11,545 nucleotides of DNA. Origin: Salibacteraceae bacterium (GTDB lineage: Bacteria > Bacteroidota > Bacteroidia > Flavobacteriales_G > Salibacteraceae). The position numbers and the translations under genes are program-made. The notes under the pieces were generated by a model, which was not told the DNA's origin, did not search any database, and was given only the letters and a program-made list of their open reading frames with translations. Shown here piece by piece: positions 1-8,284 of the stretch. The number at the start of each line of letters is the position of its first letter. Positions within the stretch are counted from its first letter, which is position 1. The DNA lies in contig JALRDM010000240.1 in NCBI GenBank assembly GCA_023262195.1, forward strand, positions 1 to 11,545, written 5' to 3'.

Positions 1-3000
1 ATTGGATATTGTCCAATAAAGCTTATGATTACCTAGTGGAATGTTGGTTATGGACAGAGTCTCACTGAGTGTATCACTCAGGTCTAGGCTAGAGGATGTA
101 CTCCACACCCCAGTGCCAACTGTTGGCACATTGGCTGTGAACTCTGTCTCATCAAAATCACATAGCGACTGAGCGCTTGGTAGATTTGCGATAGTTGGTC
201 TTTCATCTACCACGATGTCTATCGTATCAGTATTTGGATCACAAACTCCATTAACTACAGTCCATACGAATGAGTTCGAACCAATTGAAAGTCCACTCAC
301 AGCCGTAACGTTAATTGAATCATTTGCAACAGGTGCTGCACCCAATGAGGTCCACGCACCATTTCCTATGATTGGATCAATGGCATCAATTGTGTAAATC
401 GTTGTATCACATAAGGCTGTATCAAAACCAGTAATCGCAGCACTTGGGAAGTCGTTTCTAATCACCTCAAATGAGCACGTATCTGTTAGGCCAGAGGCAT
501 CGGTTACAACAAACGTATTGACCGTTAAACCTACTGGATAGAGTTCACCAGATGCTATACCAAGGATTTGCTCTATGCTATCATTAGGACAATTGTCAAT
601 AATAACGGGTAACATAAATGTGAATGCGCTATCGCAGATAATCGTATCAGACGGACAAATAATCTCAGGTGCTTGAGTATCAATGACAGTTACTGTGAAA
701 CTGCACGAATCTTCATTGCCATACTCATCAATAGCGGTAAATTGTATGGTGGTCGTTCCGACTGGGAACTCATCACCAGAGATAAGCCCAGAGCTATCAG
801 TTCGAATCACTGTATCTATCAAACAATTATCAAATGCACTGGCCGTATCAAATACAAAGACAGCAGCACACTGCCCAGAGTCGTTAGGCAAAACTGTATC
901 ATCAATACAGGCTATGGTCGGTAAGATGGTATCGAGAACAAAGAGGAAGCTAGAATCTACCGAACTATTCCCATAAATATCCAATGCCGTCATAACCACG
1001 AGGATTGAGTCGACCGTTGGGTCACAGGATAAATTCGCTGTATCGATTTGTAAGGTTGCTATTCCGCAGTTATCCCAAGTTCCAGCATCAAAATTTGAGG
1101 AATCAACTGTAGCCAACCCACTGGCATCGAGGTAAACCGTATCATTCATGATGATGATGTGTGGCGCGATGGTATCCAATACTGTCACAATGGTTTGATC
1201 GGTACTGACATTTCCATTTGAATCCTCCACCGTTAGGGTCAACGTAATTGGTGCTCCTATATCTGAGCAATCATAGTCATACTGAGAAATAAACATGGTG
1301 TCAATACCGCAAGTATCGGCAGATGCTGAATCGATATCTTCTACATCAATACTGAAGCTACCAAACGAATCAAGATATACGATCAAGGAATCGAATGCAA
1401 AAGCAAATGGCGCCACCGTATCTTCTACTGTGACAATGGCAGTAGCAGTGTCAGAATTACCATTGCTATCGGTCACATACATCTCGATAAGATTATCGCC
1501 CACATCACTGCAATCAAACGCAGTATCGCTCAAAACAATCGAAGCTATTCCACAGGCATCCGTACTTCCATCATTAATCATTGATGAATCAATGCAGACG
1601 TTTCCTGAGACATCCAACTGCACAGTGATATTTTGTGTTATTGCGATTGGTGCCACAGTATCTAAAATCTCCACCAACACGGAGGTGTCACTGGTGTTTC
1701 CGTTGACATCGGTAACTGTTAATGTAACCGTTAATATATCCCCGGCATTTTCACAGGTGAAATTGGTGGTGTCAAGTGCGAACGAAGCAATACCACAATT
1801 ATCAAAACTACCTGCATTCACGTAGCTTGTATCTAAGGTAGCCTGTCCAGATGCATCTAAATAGATTACAGTATCAACCGCCAAAATCGTTGGTGAAATT
1901 GTGTCGAGTACTTCTACATTCACAGAGACTGTCGTTGAGTTACCACTAAAATCAATGGCAGTTATTGACACAGTATTGGAACCTACATCATCGCAGAAAA
2001 AGAGACTATCGCTTAAAAAGGTGGTATCAATCAAGCACTGGTCAGATGCCGATACTCTAACTGAGTCGACATATGTGAAAGCCTCACCATGGGCATCTAG
2101 ATAAATGATAACATCTTGGGCATTTAAATTCGGGGCAGTAACATCTTTAACGGTAATTACCGCTGTGTTAGAATCTACATTACCGTTAACATCTGCAACA
2201 TGCAGGGTTACGATATTGAATCCGGTGTCCGAGCAATTAAAATCAATAACATCGAGATAAATCGAATCAATTGCACAGTTATCGAATGATCCATTGTCTA
2301 CTTGGGCTGCGGTTATACTTGCAGTACCCGAGACATCCAAATTTACTGTTAAGTTCTGAGTTACTGCTGTTGGCGATATAGTATCTAAAACTGTCACATC
2401 TGCAGTAGTCGAGGAGGAGTTACCAGCATCATCAGTAACTGTGAGTAGAACCGGTTTTACCCCAACATCGAGACAATCAAAATTAGTCTCATCAAGGACT
2501 CTTGAATCGATCGTACAATTATCTGAAGATCCGTTGTCTATTTGTGCAGCCATTACACTGGCAGATCCCAATGCATCAAGATATACCGTTAAATTCTGAG
2601 CTATTACGGTTGGCGATATGGTATCGACCACAGTAACGCTCGCAGTGACTACATCCGAGTTGCCTGATTGATCAGCAACTGTAAGTGTTACCGAGTTTAT
2701 CCCAATATCGGAACAATCAAATTCGGTCGTATTCAGGTACATTGTATCTATGACGCAGTTATCATTTGACCCATTATTTACTTGAGCCGCTGCAATGCCT
2801 ACAAATCCCAATGTATCAAGGTATACGGTGAGGTTTTGAGCTGATACCGATGGTACGATTGAGTCGAGAGAAACAATGCTATCAATATAAGTTGAGGTAC
2901 AATTGCCCGAGTCTGTTACTGTACAGATAAATTGACCCAGTGATAAGTTCTGATTTATAGCATTATTTGATCCATCATCCCACGCAAACGTATATGGAGG

Positions 3001-4299
3001 TGTTCCACTTAAGTTGGCTGTGATAAAGGCAATCCCGTTTTCGTCATCAGGACAAAGAATATCTTGTTTAAAGCCCAAAGAAGCTGTCAATTCAGTCGGT
3101 TGAGTAACAAGGAAAGAGCCAGAGGTAACATTCGTCAAGCTATCCGTAACAGTTACGCTATATATCCCTGTATCAAGTCCAGAAATTGATGAGAAAGTAT
3201 CGCCCGTATTCCATAAATATGTATAGGGAGGGGTTCCTCCGTTAACCTCTGAGGAGAGAGCTGCCGTTGATTCACCGTGGCATAGAATATTTGAGTCTTG
3301 TGAAATGAAAACCGAGTACAATCGAGTGATTGTGACCGAACCATGATTATAGCCAGATAGAGCTCCAGTAACTCCAGCAATATTGACTTGATTCGAGCCT
3401 CCATTGTAAGAACCAGCTCCTGCACCAGCACCCCAAGCTGAGCCGTTCCATTTATTTCCACCACCACCTCCAGTGTAGCCTCCACCACCTCCTCCGGGTG
3501 TCCCATTTCCATTTGCTCCACCACCTCCTCCGAAACCACCTATGCATCCACTACCTGAAGAACCTCCAACATAAGTTGTATGATTTCCACCTTGAGAAGG
3601 ATTTGTGCAAGGCGAATTGTCTCCATCGGATAGCCAACCGGCACCGCCAGATCCCGAACCCTGAAAAGTACCACAACCAATTCCATTCTTACCGCCATGT
3701 CCAACACCATTAGAGCCGCCATTGCCTGTACCAAAAGCACCGTTGACCTGAAACTGCGCGGCACCACCGCCTCCGCCATGAGCACCAGTAGGAATGGCTG
3801 ATGTACCATGTCCATGTCCACCGCCACCACCAGCGGCAAGAAGCAGTCCATTTCCTCCAGACGTGCCGGTAAAAACAAAACTTCCTCCTCCGCCACCAGA
3901 TCCATTGTTGGCATAGGTTCCCTTCTGACCAACAACAATTTTGACGACAGTACCTTGAGTGAGAAAAAAGTCACCAGTTATTGTTGCGCCAGTGCCTGGT
4001 TTACCTGGGTAATAAACGCCTTGTCCCTCGCCTCCACAAGCTCCAATAGCCGATATTCTGTAGGTTAGCGAAGCCGGTACGGTCCACTCCTGAATTCCTT
4101 GAGTATTAATGGTAACACTATTGGCTAGGTTCGTTGAACTATAAGCTGCATTCACCTGAGCTTGCGTAGGGCCAAAACGCCCAGAGGCTCCAGCATTATT
4201 GAATTCATAAGTCTGAGAGTACGAATTGAATGCGAGCATAACGAATGCTAACAAGATTCGCTCTTTGCGAAAAACAGAAATTACATGAATGATTCGCAT
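1..4299 (-). CDS. Giant secreted multi-repeat surface protein (Gly-rich, SprB-like, HYR-like), C-terminus outside window
   Basis: The minus-strand frame is open from ATG at 4299 to position 1, giving 1433 residues without a stop. Residues 1-29 look like a signal peptide: a basic start, a hydrophobic run LLAFVMLAF and a likely cut near NSYSQ. Residues about 83-328 are a Gly-rich domain ending GSVTITRLY. Residues 335-386 form an SprB-type module (CHGESTAAL, GGTPPYTYLW, GIYSVTVTD), and a second weaker one spans about 403-477. Eight repeats of 80-82 residues fill 479-1122. Two HYR-like modules follow (1123-1206 and 1207-1280), then Ig/PKD-like modules from 1281 to the edge. In Bacteroidota such proteins are usually cell-surface adhesins exported by Sec and then the type IX system. 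The C-terminal sorting domain that would prove this is not in the window. Function as adhesin or gliding-related protein is inferred. No operon partner is visible upstream. The start is chosen because the signal peptide follows directly. Confidence 0.93.
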   Translation of the reverse strand, partial: MRIIHVISVFRKERILLAFVMLAFNSYSQTYEFNNAGASGRFGPTQAQVNAAYSSTNLANSVTINTQGIQEWTVPASLTYRISAIGACGGEGQGVYYPGKPGTGATITGDFFLTQGTVVKIVVGQKGTYANNGSGGGGGSFVFTGTSGGNGLLLAAGGGGGHGHGTSAIPTGAHGGGGGAAQFQVNGAFGTGNGGSNGVGHGGKNGIGCGTFQGSGSGGAGWLSDGDNSPCTNPSQGGNHTTYVGGSSGSGCIGGFGGGGGANGNGTPGGGGGGYTGGGGGNKWNGSAWGAGAGAGSYNGGSNQVNIAGVTGALSGYNHGSVTITRLYSVFISQDSNILCHGESTAALSSEVNGGTPPYTYLWNTGDTFSSISGLDTGIYSVTVTDSLTNVTSGSFLVTQPTELTASLGFKQDILCPDDENGIAFITANLSGTPPYTFAWDDGSNNAINQNLSLGQFICTVTDSGNCTSTYIDSIVSLDSIVPSVSAQNLTVYLDTLGFVGIAAAQVNNGSNDNCVIDTMYLNTTEFDCSDIGINSVTLTVADQSGNSDVVTASVTVVDTISPTVIAQNLTVYLDALGSASVMAAQIDNGSSDNCTIDSRVLDETNFDCLDVGVKPVLLTVTDDAGNSSSTTADVTVLDTISPTAVTQNLTVNLDVSGTASITAAQVDNGSFDNCAIDSIYLDVIDFNCSDTGFNIVTLHVADVNGNVDSNTAVITVKDVTAPNLNAQDVIIYLDAHGEAFTYVDSVRVSASDQCLIDTTFLSDSLFFCDDVGSNTVSITAIDFSGNSTTVSVNVEVLDTISPTILAVDTVIYLDASGQATLDTSYVNAGSFDNCGIASFALDTTNFTCENAGDILTVTLTVTDVNGNTSDTSVLVEILDTVAPIAITQNITVQLDVSGNVCIDSSMINDGSTDACGIASIVLSDTAFDCSDVGDNLIEMYVTDSNGNSDTATAIVTVEDTVAPFAFAFDSLIVYLDSFGSFSIDVEDIDSASADTCGIDTMFISQYDYDCSDIGAPITLTLTVEDSNGNVSTDQTIVTVLDTIAPHIIIMNDTVYLDASGLATVDSSNFDAGTWDNCGIATLQIDTANLSCDPTVDSILVVMTALDIYGNSSVDSSFLFVLDTILPTIACIDDTVLPNDSGQCAAVFVFDTASAFDNCLIDTVIRTDSSGLISGDEFPVGTTTIQFTAIDEYGNEDSCSFTVTVIDTQAPEIICPSDTIICDSAFTFMLPVIIDNCPNDSIEQILGIASGELYPVGLTVNTFVVTDASGLTDTCSFEVIRNDFPSAAITGFDTALCDTTIYTIDAIDPIIGNGAWTSLGAAPVANDSINVTAVSGLSIGSNSFVWTVVNGVCDPNTDTIDIVVDERPTIANLPSAQSLCDFDETEFTANVPTVGTGVWSTSSSLDLSDTLSETLSITNIPLGNHKLYWTISN
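934..2865 (-). repeat. Eight tandem ~240-bp repeats coding ~80-residue HYR-like modules
   Basis: Inside the giant surface protein, units begin at Asp residues 479, 559, 639, 719, 799, 880, 960 and 1042, so unit lengths are 80, 80, 80, 80, 81, 80, 82 and 81. Each starts with D(T/V)(I/V)xP or a variant, then a xYLDxxG strand, a DNC or D(Q/A/T)C motif, a xxCxDxG or related motif near the middle, and VxDxxGN near the end. Each unit has two conserved Cys, which could pair within the module. Unit 4 is the most divergent (DQC, FFC) and unit 6 carries one extra Cys. The units differ clearly in sequence, so the array is old and not a recent slippage product. Confidence 0.9.
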
Positions 4300-4939
4300 G
4301 ATAAATCAAAATAGCTTACGCAATACGCTGCCTTTCATGATCTTCAAAAAATTCTAAGGAAAGTTTATGCTTCATACTAGATACTCGGACATTATCAATA
4401 TCTCCAATAATCTTTCTAGCGTCTCTAAGAGTAATTATGATGACTTGGCGTTTTTCCAATTTCTAAGTACTGAACGGTCGCGCTTCCGGGAGTTACAATA
4501 GACAATAAGCCTGCCCTCTCGGTGTTGATGAAAATTTACTTCATGTTCAATTTTTTTCCGATACATAAAGGACTTTACAATAAAAACCAAAGCTATTCAT
4601 AAATTGAAAGCTGAACAATAAACTCCGCCTCTAAAATTTATCAACAACTTCAATCATATTTTCTAAGCACCGAAAGCAATAACCATTTCTGAATTTTGGT
4701 TTCCGCTTGCGTTTTTCGGCTTATCATCTCAATCCAATCTCTTGTAAATTTCTTGAAGACAACTACGCTAAACACATTTTCGTCAAGGCTCATCCTAATT
4801 ATAGGGTCTTAATTTAGCTCATGCACGATTAAATAAAACATGGATTCTTTGAACAAAAAATCGGATGTATTGAAGTGGAGTTTGGGTTAAGGCCATCCAT
4901 AGCAAGCCTGATATATTGTGATGATAGAATTGAAGTATC
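4300..4939. other. Gene-poor spacer with only short open stretches
   Basis: About 640 bp lie between the divergent starts of the surface-protein gene and rpe. I see no gene here that I can name and no clear terminator. On the minus strand a 47-codon ORF starts with ATG at 4793 and ends with TGA at 4650, and further open pieces of 40-55 codons follow in other frames down to about 4310. They are compositionally protein-like but broken by stops and frame changes, so they could be a decayed gene or chance. A 44-codon ORF on the plus strand (4367-4501) overlaps the same region, which argues for caution. The surface-protein promoter must lie here, but I find no full TAnnTTTG box for it. Confidence 0.5.
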
Positions 4940-4947
4940 TAGTTTTG
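4916..4947 (+). promoter_or_regulatory. Bacteroidota-type promoter for rpe
   Basis: TTG at 4916-4918 is followed after 21 bp by TAGTTTTG at 4940-4947, a full match to the -7 consensus TAnnTTTG of Bacteroidota primary sigma factors, with accepted spacing. Transcription would start near 4953 and leave a leader of about 40 nt before the rpe ATG. Confidence 0.65.
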
Positions 4948-4993
4948 ATGTTTAGTGCATATCATAAACTTTAAGAAAATTTAGGTTTGCAGC

Positions 4994-5647
4994 ATGAATT
5001 CAATCGTAGCCCCCTCAGTCCTTTCTTGTGATTTTGCCAACATTCAGCAAGAATCAAATATGTTAAACGAGAGTGAAGCAGATTGGTTTCACCTAGATGT
5101 TATGGATGGTGTATTTGTACCCAACATTTCTTTTGGCCTACCGATAATTAAGGCCTTTAGGGGCTGCACAAATAAAACACTTGATGTGCACGCAATGATT
5201 GCTAATCCAGATGACTATGTGGATGATTTCAAAGCTGTAGGCACCGACATTCTTACTGTACATCTTGAGGCTTGCAAACATCTACACCGAACCATCAATG
5301 CGATTAAAGCCGCTGGAATGAAAGCGGGAGTGGCACTGAATCCACATACTCCGGTGGCCATGCTCGAATCCATTATCCATGACATTGACCTGGTGCTTAT
5401 TATGAGCGTAAATCCTGGTTTTGGAGGCCAATCTTTTATTAAGTCCACCTACTATAAAGTTAAGCTCGCAACTGATTTGATAAAGGAAAAAAACGCAGAC
5501 GTAATCATCGAGGTTGATGGAGGTGTAAACACTCAAAATGCTCCTAAGCTGCGAGCGGCTGGAGCGCACGCCCTTGTGGCAGGGAGCGCAGTTTTCAAGT
5601 CTGAAAACCCGCAACAAACAATTAAGGAGCTTAAGGGAGTTAGCTAG
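4994..5647 (+). CDS. rpe: Ribulose-phosphate 3-epimerase
   Basis: This 217-residue cytoplasmic TIM-barrel enzyme interconverts D-ribulose 5-phosphate and D-xylulose 5-phosphate in the pentose phosphate pathway. The length is normal for the family. Signature segments are APSVLSCDFAN at the N-terminus, HLDVMDGVFVPN at 33-44, LDVHAMI at 63-69, MSVNPGFGGQSFI at 137-149, EVDGGVN at 173-179 and VAGSAVF near 195-201. The metal-binding and catalytic set H33, D35, H66 and D175 is complete. The usual LDVHLMI reads LDVHAMI here, a small variation. The ATG at 4994 gives the standard N-terminus and sits about 40 nt after a good promoter. No Shine-Dalgarno site is seen, as is common in this phylum. The stop overlaps the convergent minus-strand gene by 8 bp. 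Confidence 0.97.
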   Translation: MNSIVAPSVLSCDFANIQQESNMLNESEADWFHLDVMDGVFVPNISFGLPIIKAFRGCTNKTLDVHAMIANPDDYVDDFKAVGTDILTVHLEACKHLHRTINAIKAAGMKAGVALNPHTPVAMLESIIHDIDLVLIMSVNPGFGGQSFIKSTYYKVKLATDLIKEKNADVIIEVDGGVNTQNAPKLRAAGAHALVAGSAVFKSENPQQTIKELKGVS

Positions 5648-6839
5648 TAATCCAATCACTTAGGTATGCGTATTCCTTGGTAATTCGGCCCTCTTTCACG
5701 ATTGTAGCACCTTTAATGATTCCATCCTTATCATCATTCAATAAGGCGGGCAATATTGACCGTTTAAACATTTCACCGAAGTCCTTACTCGCATCTCGCG
5801 GAAGTTCGCATGGTAAATTATCCACCGCCATAACACAGATTGAATCCGGATTCATAAAATCGGTCTCTATCTCAGAGATTGGGTCATACCCATAAAGCGG
5901 ATTTTCTATGGTTGATGGCCGAATGGTACTCGCTACAGGACCATAGATATCACAACTAATATCAGCCACATACTTTATCCTAAAGCTGTCTTGTTTTGCA
6001 TCTTGTCGTGTAAGTAAATAAGGAGCCCGAGAATCCCAATAATGTCCTGCGATGAAGAAATCAGTAACCTGAGCAAACCTCATAAAGTCACTTACATATT
6101 CCTCAGGATGTTCGAAGAAATAAGATTCCCCAAACACTTTTCCATTTTGATGTTTGAAGTATTCTTCGAAGGTAATTTGACAATAAACCGGTGTATTAAA
6201 CGACTCATTCAGAAACGCTTCTGCCTCCACTCTTTGAATTCCAATTTCATCCAAAACCTCAATGGAACCATTTGCCACCTTACCTCTGCCCGTAAGTAAA
6301 ATCTTCATAGGTGGAAGCTTTACTTTCTTCATCTCAACCTCAAGCTCATCATGATCTACGCACTCATAAGCTTTCTTTAAGTTGAATAGTTTTTCTCGAA
6401 TTCCGATGGCACGGAAACCATTATATGTGCCTACAATGCCTGCATATCTTCCAAACCCAATCAAACGATTACCGGTCACATCGGTCAAGCATTCCCAATC
6501 AATCAAGGTGATATTCTTATATACGATAGCCTTCAGCAAACCCTTGTTGTAAGGTTGCATCTTTATTGTATGTGAAAAGAAGAAATAGGTCTTGTTTGGG
6601 ATAAGTTGATCAATTGGCACTTCTTTTACGCCAATCAGTACGTCTCGGTCCTCCAATGAGTCGGCCATGGCGATTCCCAAAGCCTCATATTCTGAATCTA
6701 AAATTCTGCGAACGTTCGAGCGCTGTACCACCACATCGATATTGTCATGATCATTGAGATGTTTTGCCAGCATTGGAGGAATGGCAACACGTTCATCTAC
6801 TGGTATTTTTCCTTCCTTAAGTATCCCAATCTTAATCAT
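5640..6839 (-). CDS. Saccharopine dehydrogenase / alanine dehydrogenase-like NAD(P)-dependent oxidoreductase
   Basis: The 399-residue product belongs to the AlaDH/PNT superfamily and most resembles the Lys1-type saccharopine dehydrogenase branch. The N-terminal domain shows GILKEGKIPVDERVAIPP at 5-22, the catalytic-type Lys in VKE (K72) and the His in FFFSHTIKMQ (H90), spaced like the catalytic Lys/His pair of fungal Lys1. A central Rossmann-like segment lies near 174-205 (LLTGRGKVANGSIEVLDEIG). A C-terminal stretch with DISCDIYGPVASTIRPST matches the family's substrate-side region. The predicted reaction is reversible NAD(P)-linked oxidation at an amino acid or imine nitrogen in the cytoplasm. 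The true substrate is not shown: lysine, alanine or another amino compound are possible. Its ATG overlaps the stop of the upstream barrel-protein gene (ATGA), so translation is probably coupled. No lysine-pathway neighbour is present. Confidence 0.85.
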   Translation of the reverse strand: MIKIGILKEGKIPVDERVAIPPMLAKHLNDHDNIDVVVQRSNVRRILDSEYEALGIAMADSLEDRDVLIGVKEVPIDQLIPNKTYFFFSHTIKMQPYNKGLLKAIVYKNITLIDWECLTDVTGNRLIGFGRYAGIVGTYNGFRAIGIREKLFNLKKAYECVDHDELEVEMKKVKLPPMKILLTGRGKVANGSIEVLDEIGIQRVEAEAFLNESFNTPVYCQITFEEYFKHQNGKVFGESYFFEHPEEYVSDFMRFAQVTDFFIAGHYWDSRAPYLLTRQDAKQDSFRIKYVADISCDIYGPVASTIRPSTIENPLYGYDPISEIETDFMNPDSICVMAVDNLPCELPRDASKDFGEMFKRSILPALLNDDKDGIIKGATIVKEGRITKEYAYLSDWITS

Positions 6840-7630
6840 TTGAACTTCCCCTTTTTACCAATCTTCTTCGTATCACCCTTGCGCTTATTCTGTCCGAAAG
6901 TATAACCTATGCGAGCCATAAAAATTCCCATACCATCCAGCTGCCCTGAAACAATGCCGTCAACATTTTTAGTGATATACACCTGTCGAGTAAGCTCACC
7001 AGCGATATGAATGTTTGGCGTAAATCGATACCGAACTCCAAATTGTATGGGAACATACATGGCAAACCCGCCTGCAGAGCCGGAGGCATCTACGGGCAAG
7101 AAAACATTTGTTTCTTTACCTGTGGAGTCAACCACAGGGGTGCGTTTATAGGTTCGCGAGGTGTAAGATGAATTAAACATAGCACCACCAAAACCCGCAC
7201 CCAAGAGAAGGTTGATCTTAGTGACCGGATCCCTGTCTGTAAATTGCTTTTGCGTGAAGTCTTCCCATTTTAGCCAACTATATTGGATCAAAATGTGACC
7301 GCCCCATAAGTTGCCGGTCATTTCGTCTATGGCATCTGGAAAAGCTCCGTGTTCTGCTCTACCTCTATAACCTCTGCCCTCAAACTGACCCGCAAAACCT
7401 AACCGTGGTCTCATTTGGTATCGCACTCCAGCACCATAAGCAAGTTTCACTGGGTTATAAACCGCAGCCTTACCCTGTATATCGCCAAAATACATCCTAC
7501 CGCCCACACCTGCATCGAGGGTTAAATTCTTGAGCTTGCTTTCTTTAGAAACCCCTTGCCAGTAGTAGCCCTGACCATGTGCATAGTTTACACCGAAGAG
7601 AATTATTAATGCGATTGAAAGTCGAAACAT
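6836..7630 (-). CDS. Outer-membrane beta-barrel protein
   Basis: The 264-residue protein has a signal peptide (residues 1 to about 19, MFRLSIALIILFGVNYAHG, then QGYYW). The rest is built of alternating amphipathic strands rich in Gly and aromatic residues, such as LDAGVGGRMYFGDI, YGAGVRYQM, LGFAGQFEGRGYRGR, IQFGVRYRFT and ARIGYTFG, with turns between. This is typical of small 8-10 strand porin-like barrels in Bacteroidota, perhaps the DUF6089-like group. The strand ending ARIGYTFGQ near residue 250 should close the barrel. After it comes a very basic tail (NKRKGDTKKIGKKGKFK), which would face the periplasm and is unusual. The gene is first in a two-gene unit with the dehydrogenase and is divergent from ssrA. 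The ATG at 7630 is the only start that gives a signal peptide. Ligand and role are unknown. Confidence 0.82.
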   Translation of the reverse strand: MFRLSIALIILFGVNYAHGQGYYWQGVSKESKLKNLTLDAGVGGRMYFGDIQGKAAVYNPVKLAYGAGVRYQMRPRLGFAGQFEGRGYRGRAEHGAFPDAIDEMTGNLWGGHILIQYSWLKWEDFTQKQFTDRDPVTKINLLLGAGFGGAMFNSSYTSRTYKRTPVVDSTGKETNVFLPVDASGSAGGFAMYVPIQFGVRYRFTPNIHIAGELTRQVYITKNVDGIVSGQLDGMGIFMARIGYTFGQNKRKGDTKKIGKKGKFK

Positions 7631-7737
7631 AGATTCTTATTGGGTACAAAGAAAAACCGAATTCTTAAAATAGAGAATAACGGTTAATAAACAACCAAAA
7701 TTGCCTTAGCAAACCATACCTTCGCCTTTAGTTCTTT

Positions 7738-8131
7738 GGGGCTGACTGGTTTTGACAGCAAGATGAATGGATATGTAAGCAAGCCGAGGGTTGAATAGCT
7801 CCTCGCAAATCCGCTTTTCGAATTTATAACTGGCGAAACATCTTACGCTCTCGCTGCCTAATCATCCGATAGGAGATTAAGCTTTATCCCGCACAAGGTG
7901 CGTGGACGAGACGTTTCCGGCATGGGTTTGTCTGACCCCTGTGCCAATGGAGGCGTGGTTAATGACAGAATAGGATAGTCTGTTCTTCGGTGACTATCCG
8001 AAAAATTAGAAGCTAAGTTTTGGATTGGCTGCCTTTGGCCTGTTCAAGATCGAAAACCAATCAAAGTGATAAGCTTGTAGAAAGCCTATCGATTCCTTGT
8101 TTGGACGTGGGTTCGAATCCCACCAGCTCCA
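7738..8131 (+). ncRNA. ssrA: tmRNA (transfer-messenger RNA)
   Basis: The 5' end GGGGCTG (7738-7744) pairs over seven positions with CAGCTCC (8124-8130), with A8131 as discriminator. CCA is not encoded. The tRNA-like half has the D-like segment GACTGGTTTTGACAGC at 7744-7759 and the T arm GTGGGTTCGAATCCCAC at 8107-8123. The mRNA-like part encodes the tag at 7832-7861. A strong internal hairpin, GGATAGT with ACTATCC, lies near 7973-7999. Together with SmpB, the RNA rescues stalled ribosomes and tags the unfinished protein for proteolysis. The length of 394 nt is normal for one-piece tmRNA. A Rho-independent terminator follows at once. Confidence 0.97.
7832..7861 (+). other. tmRNA tag reading frame (GETSYALAA)
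   Basis: GGC GAA ACA TCT TAC GCT CTC GCT GCC TAA encodes GETSYALAA and a stop. With the alanine carried by the tmRNA, the added tag would be AGETSYALAA. The YALAA end is the usual signal for ClpXP-type proteases and fits Bacteroidota tags such as GENNYALAA. Confidence 0.93.
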
Positions 8132-8132
8132 C
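8116..8132 (+). repeat. tmRNA 3'-end core, copy 1 (candidate att half)
   Basis: AATCCCACCAGCTCCAC forms the end of the T arm, the acceptor strand and one base beyond the tmRNA. An exact 17-bp copy lies at 8285-8301. The 3' ends of tRNA and tmRNA genes are preferred targets of tyrosine-recombinase elements, so this copy may be the restored gene side of an old integration. Confidence 0.6.
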
Positions 8133-8139
8133 TTGATGA

Positions 8140-8187
8140 TAGCCTTTGTTGCGAAAGCAACAGAGGCTTTTTTTATGCATGAGCCAA
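8140..8187 (+). repeat. 48-bp repeat, copy 1 (includes the ssrA terminator)
   Basis: This stretch matches 8813-8860 at 41 of 48 positions without gaps. The shared core is AAAGCAACAGAGGC. Copy 1 keeps a perfect terminator hairpin and copy 2 does not. Confidence 0.75.
8141..8174 (+). terminator. Rho-independent terminator of ssrA
   Basis: AGCCTTTGTTGC (8141-8152), loop GAAA and GCAACAGAGGCT (8157-8168) form a 12-bp stem with one T-G wobble, followed by a run of T at 8169-8174. It lies 9 bp after the tmRNA discriminator base. Confidence 0.92.
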
Positions 8188-8284
8188 ACTTGTTTGAGCG
8201 AAATAGCATGAAAAAAGTCTTAGATGAGCAAAGCGAGTCAAAGGCGTTGTATCCATTTCACGAGAATGATTGGGATCATGAAAT

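Noticed and set aside
215-2104. Plus-strand ORFs of 60-176 codons opposite the repeat array
   Set aside because: They are Ser/Thr/Val-rich antisense readings of Asp/Val/Thr-rich repeats and have no family features.
934-2865. CRISPR-like array because of regular spacing
   Set aside because: The 240-bp period is coding, in frame, and the units are diverged protein modules rather than identical short repeats with spacers.
3153-3974. Two minus-strand ORFs of 128 and 144 codons in another frame of the surface-protein gene
   Set aside because: They are shadows of Gly-codon-rich coding sequence; the long frame through 4299-1 has a signal peptide and recognisable modules.
4367-4501. 44-codon plus-strand ORF in the spacer
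   Set aside because: It is short, overlaps equally open minus-strand pieces, and has no promoter or recognisable motif.
5215-6299. ORFs antisense to, or in other frames of, rpe and the dehydrogenase gene
   Set aside because: They overlap strongly recognised genes and look like nothing known.
7717-7724. TACCTTCG as a -7 box for ssrA
   Set aside because: Only 7 of 8 positions match and the nearest TTG is 13 bp upstream, too close for this promoter type.
8006-8209. 67-codon minus-strand ORF over the tmRNA 3' half
   Set aside because: It is the antisense of ssrA and its terminator and has no independent support. Such spurious proteins (SHQLHL/WDSNPRP-like) arise often over tRNA-like ends.
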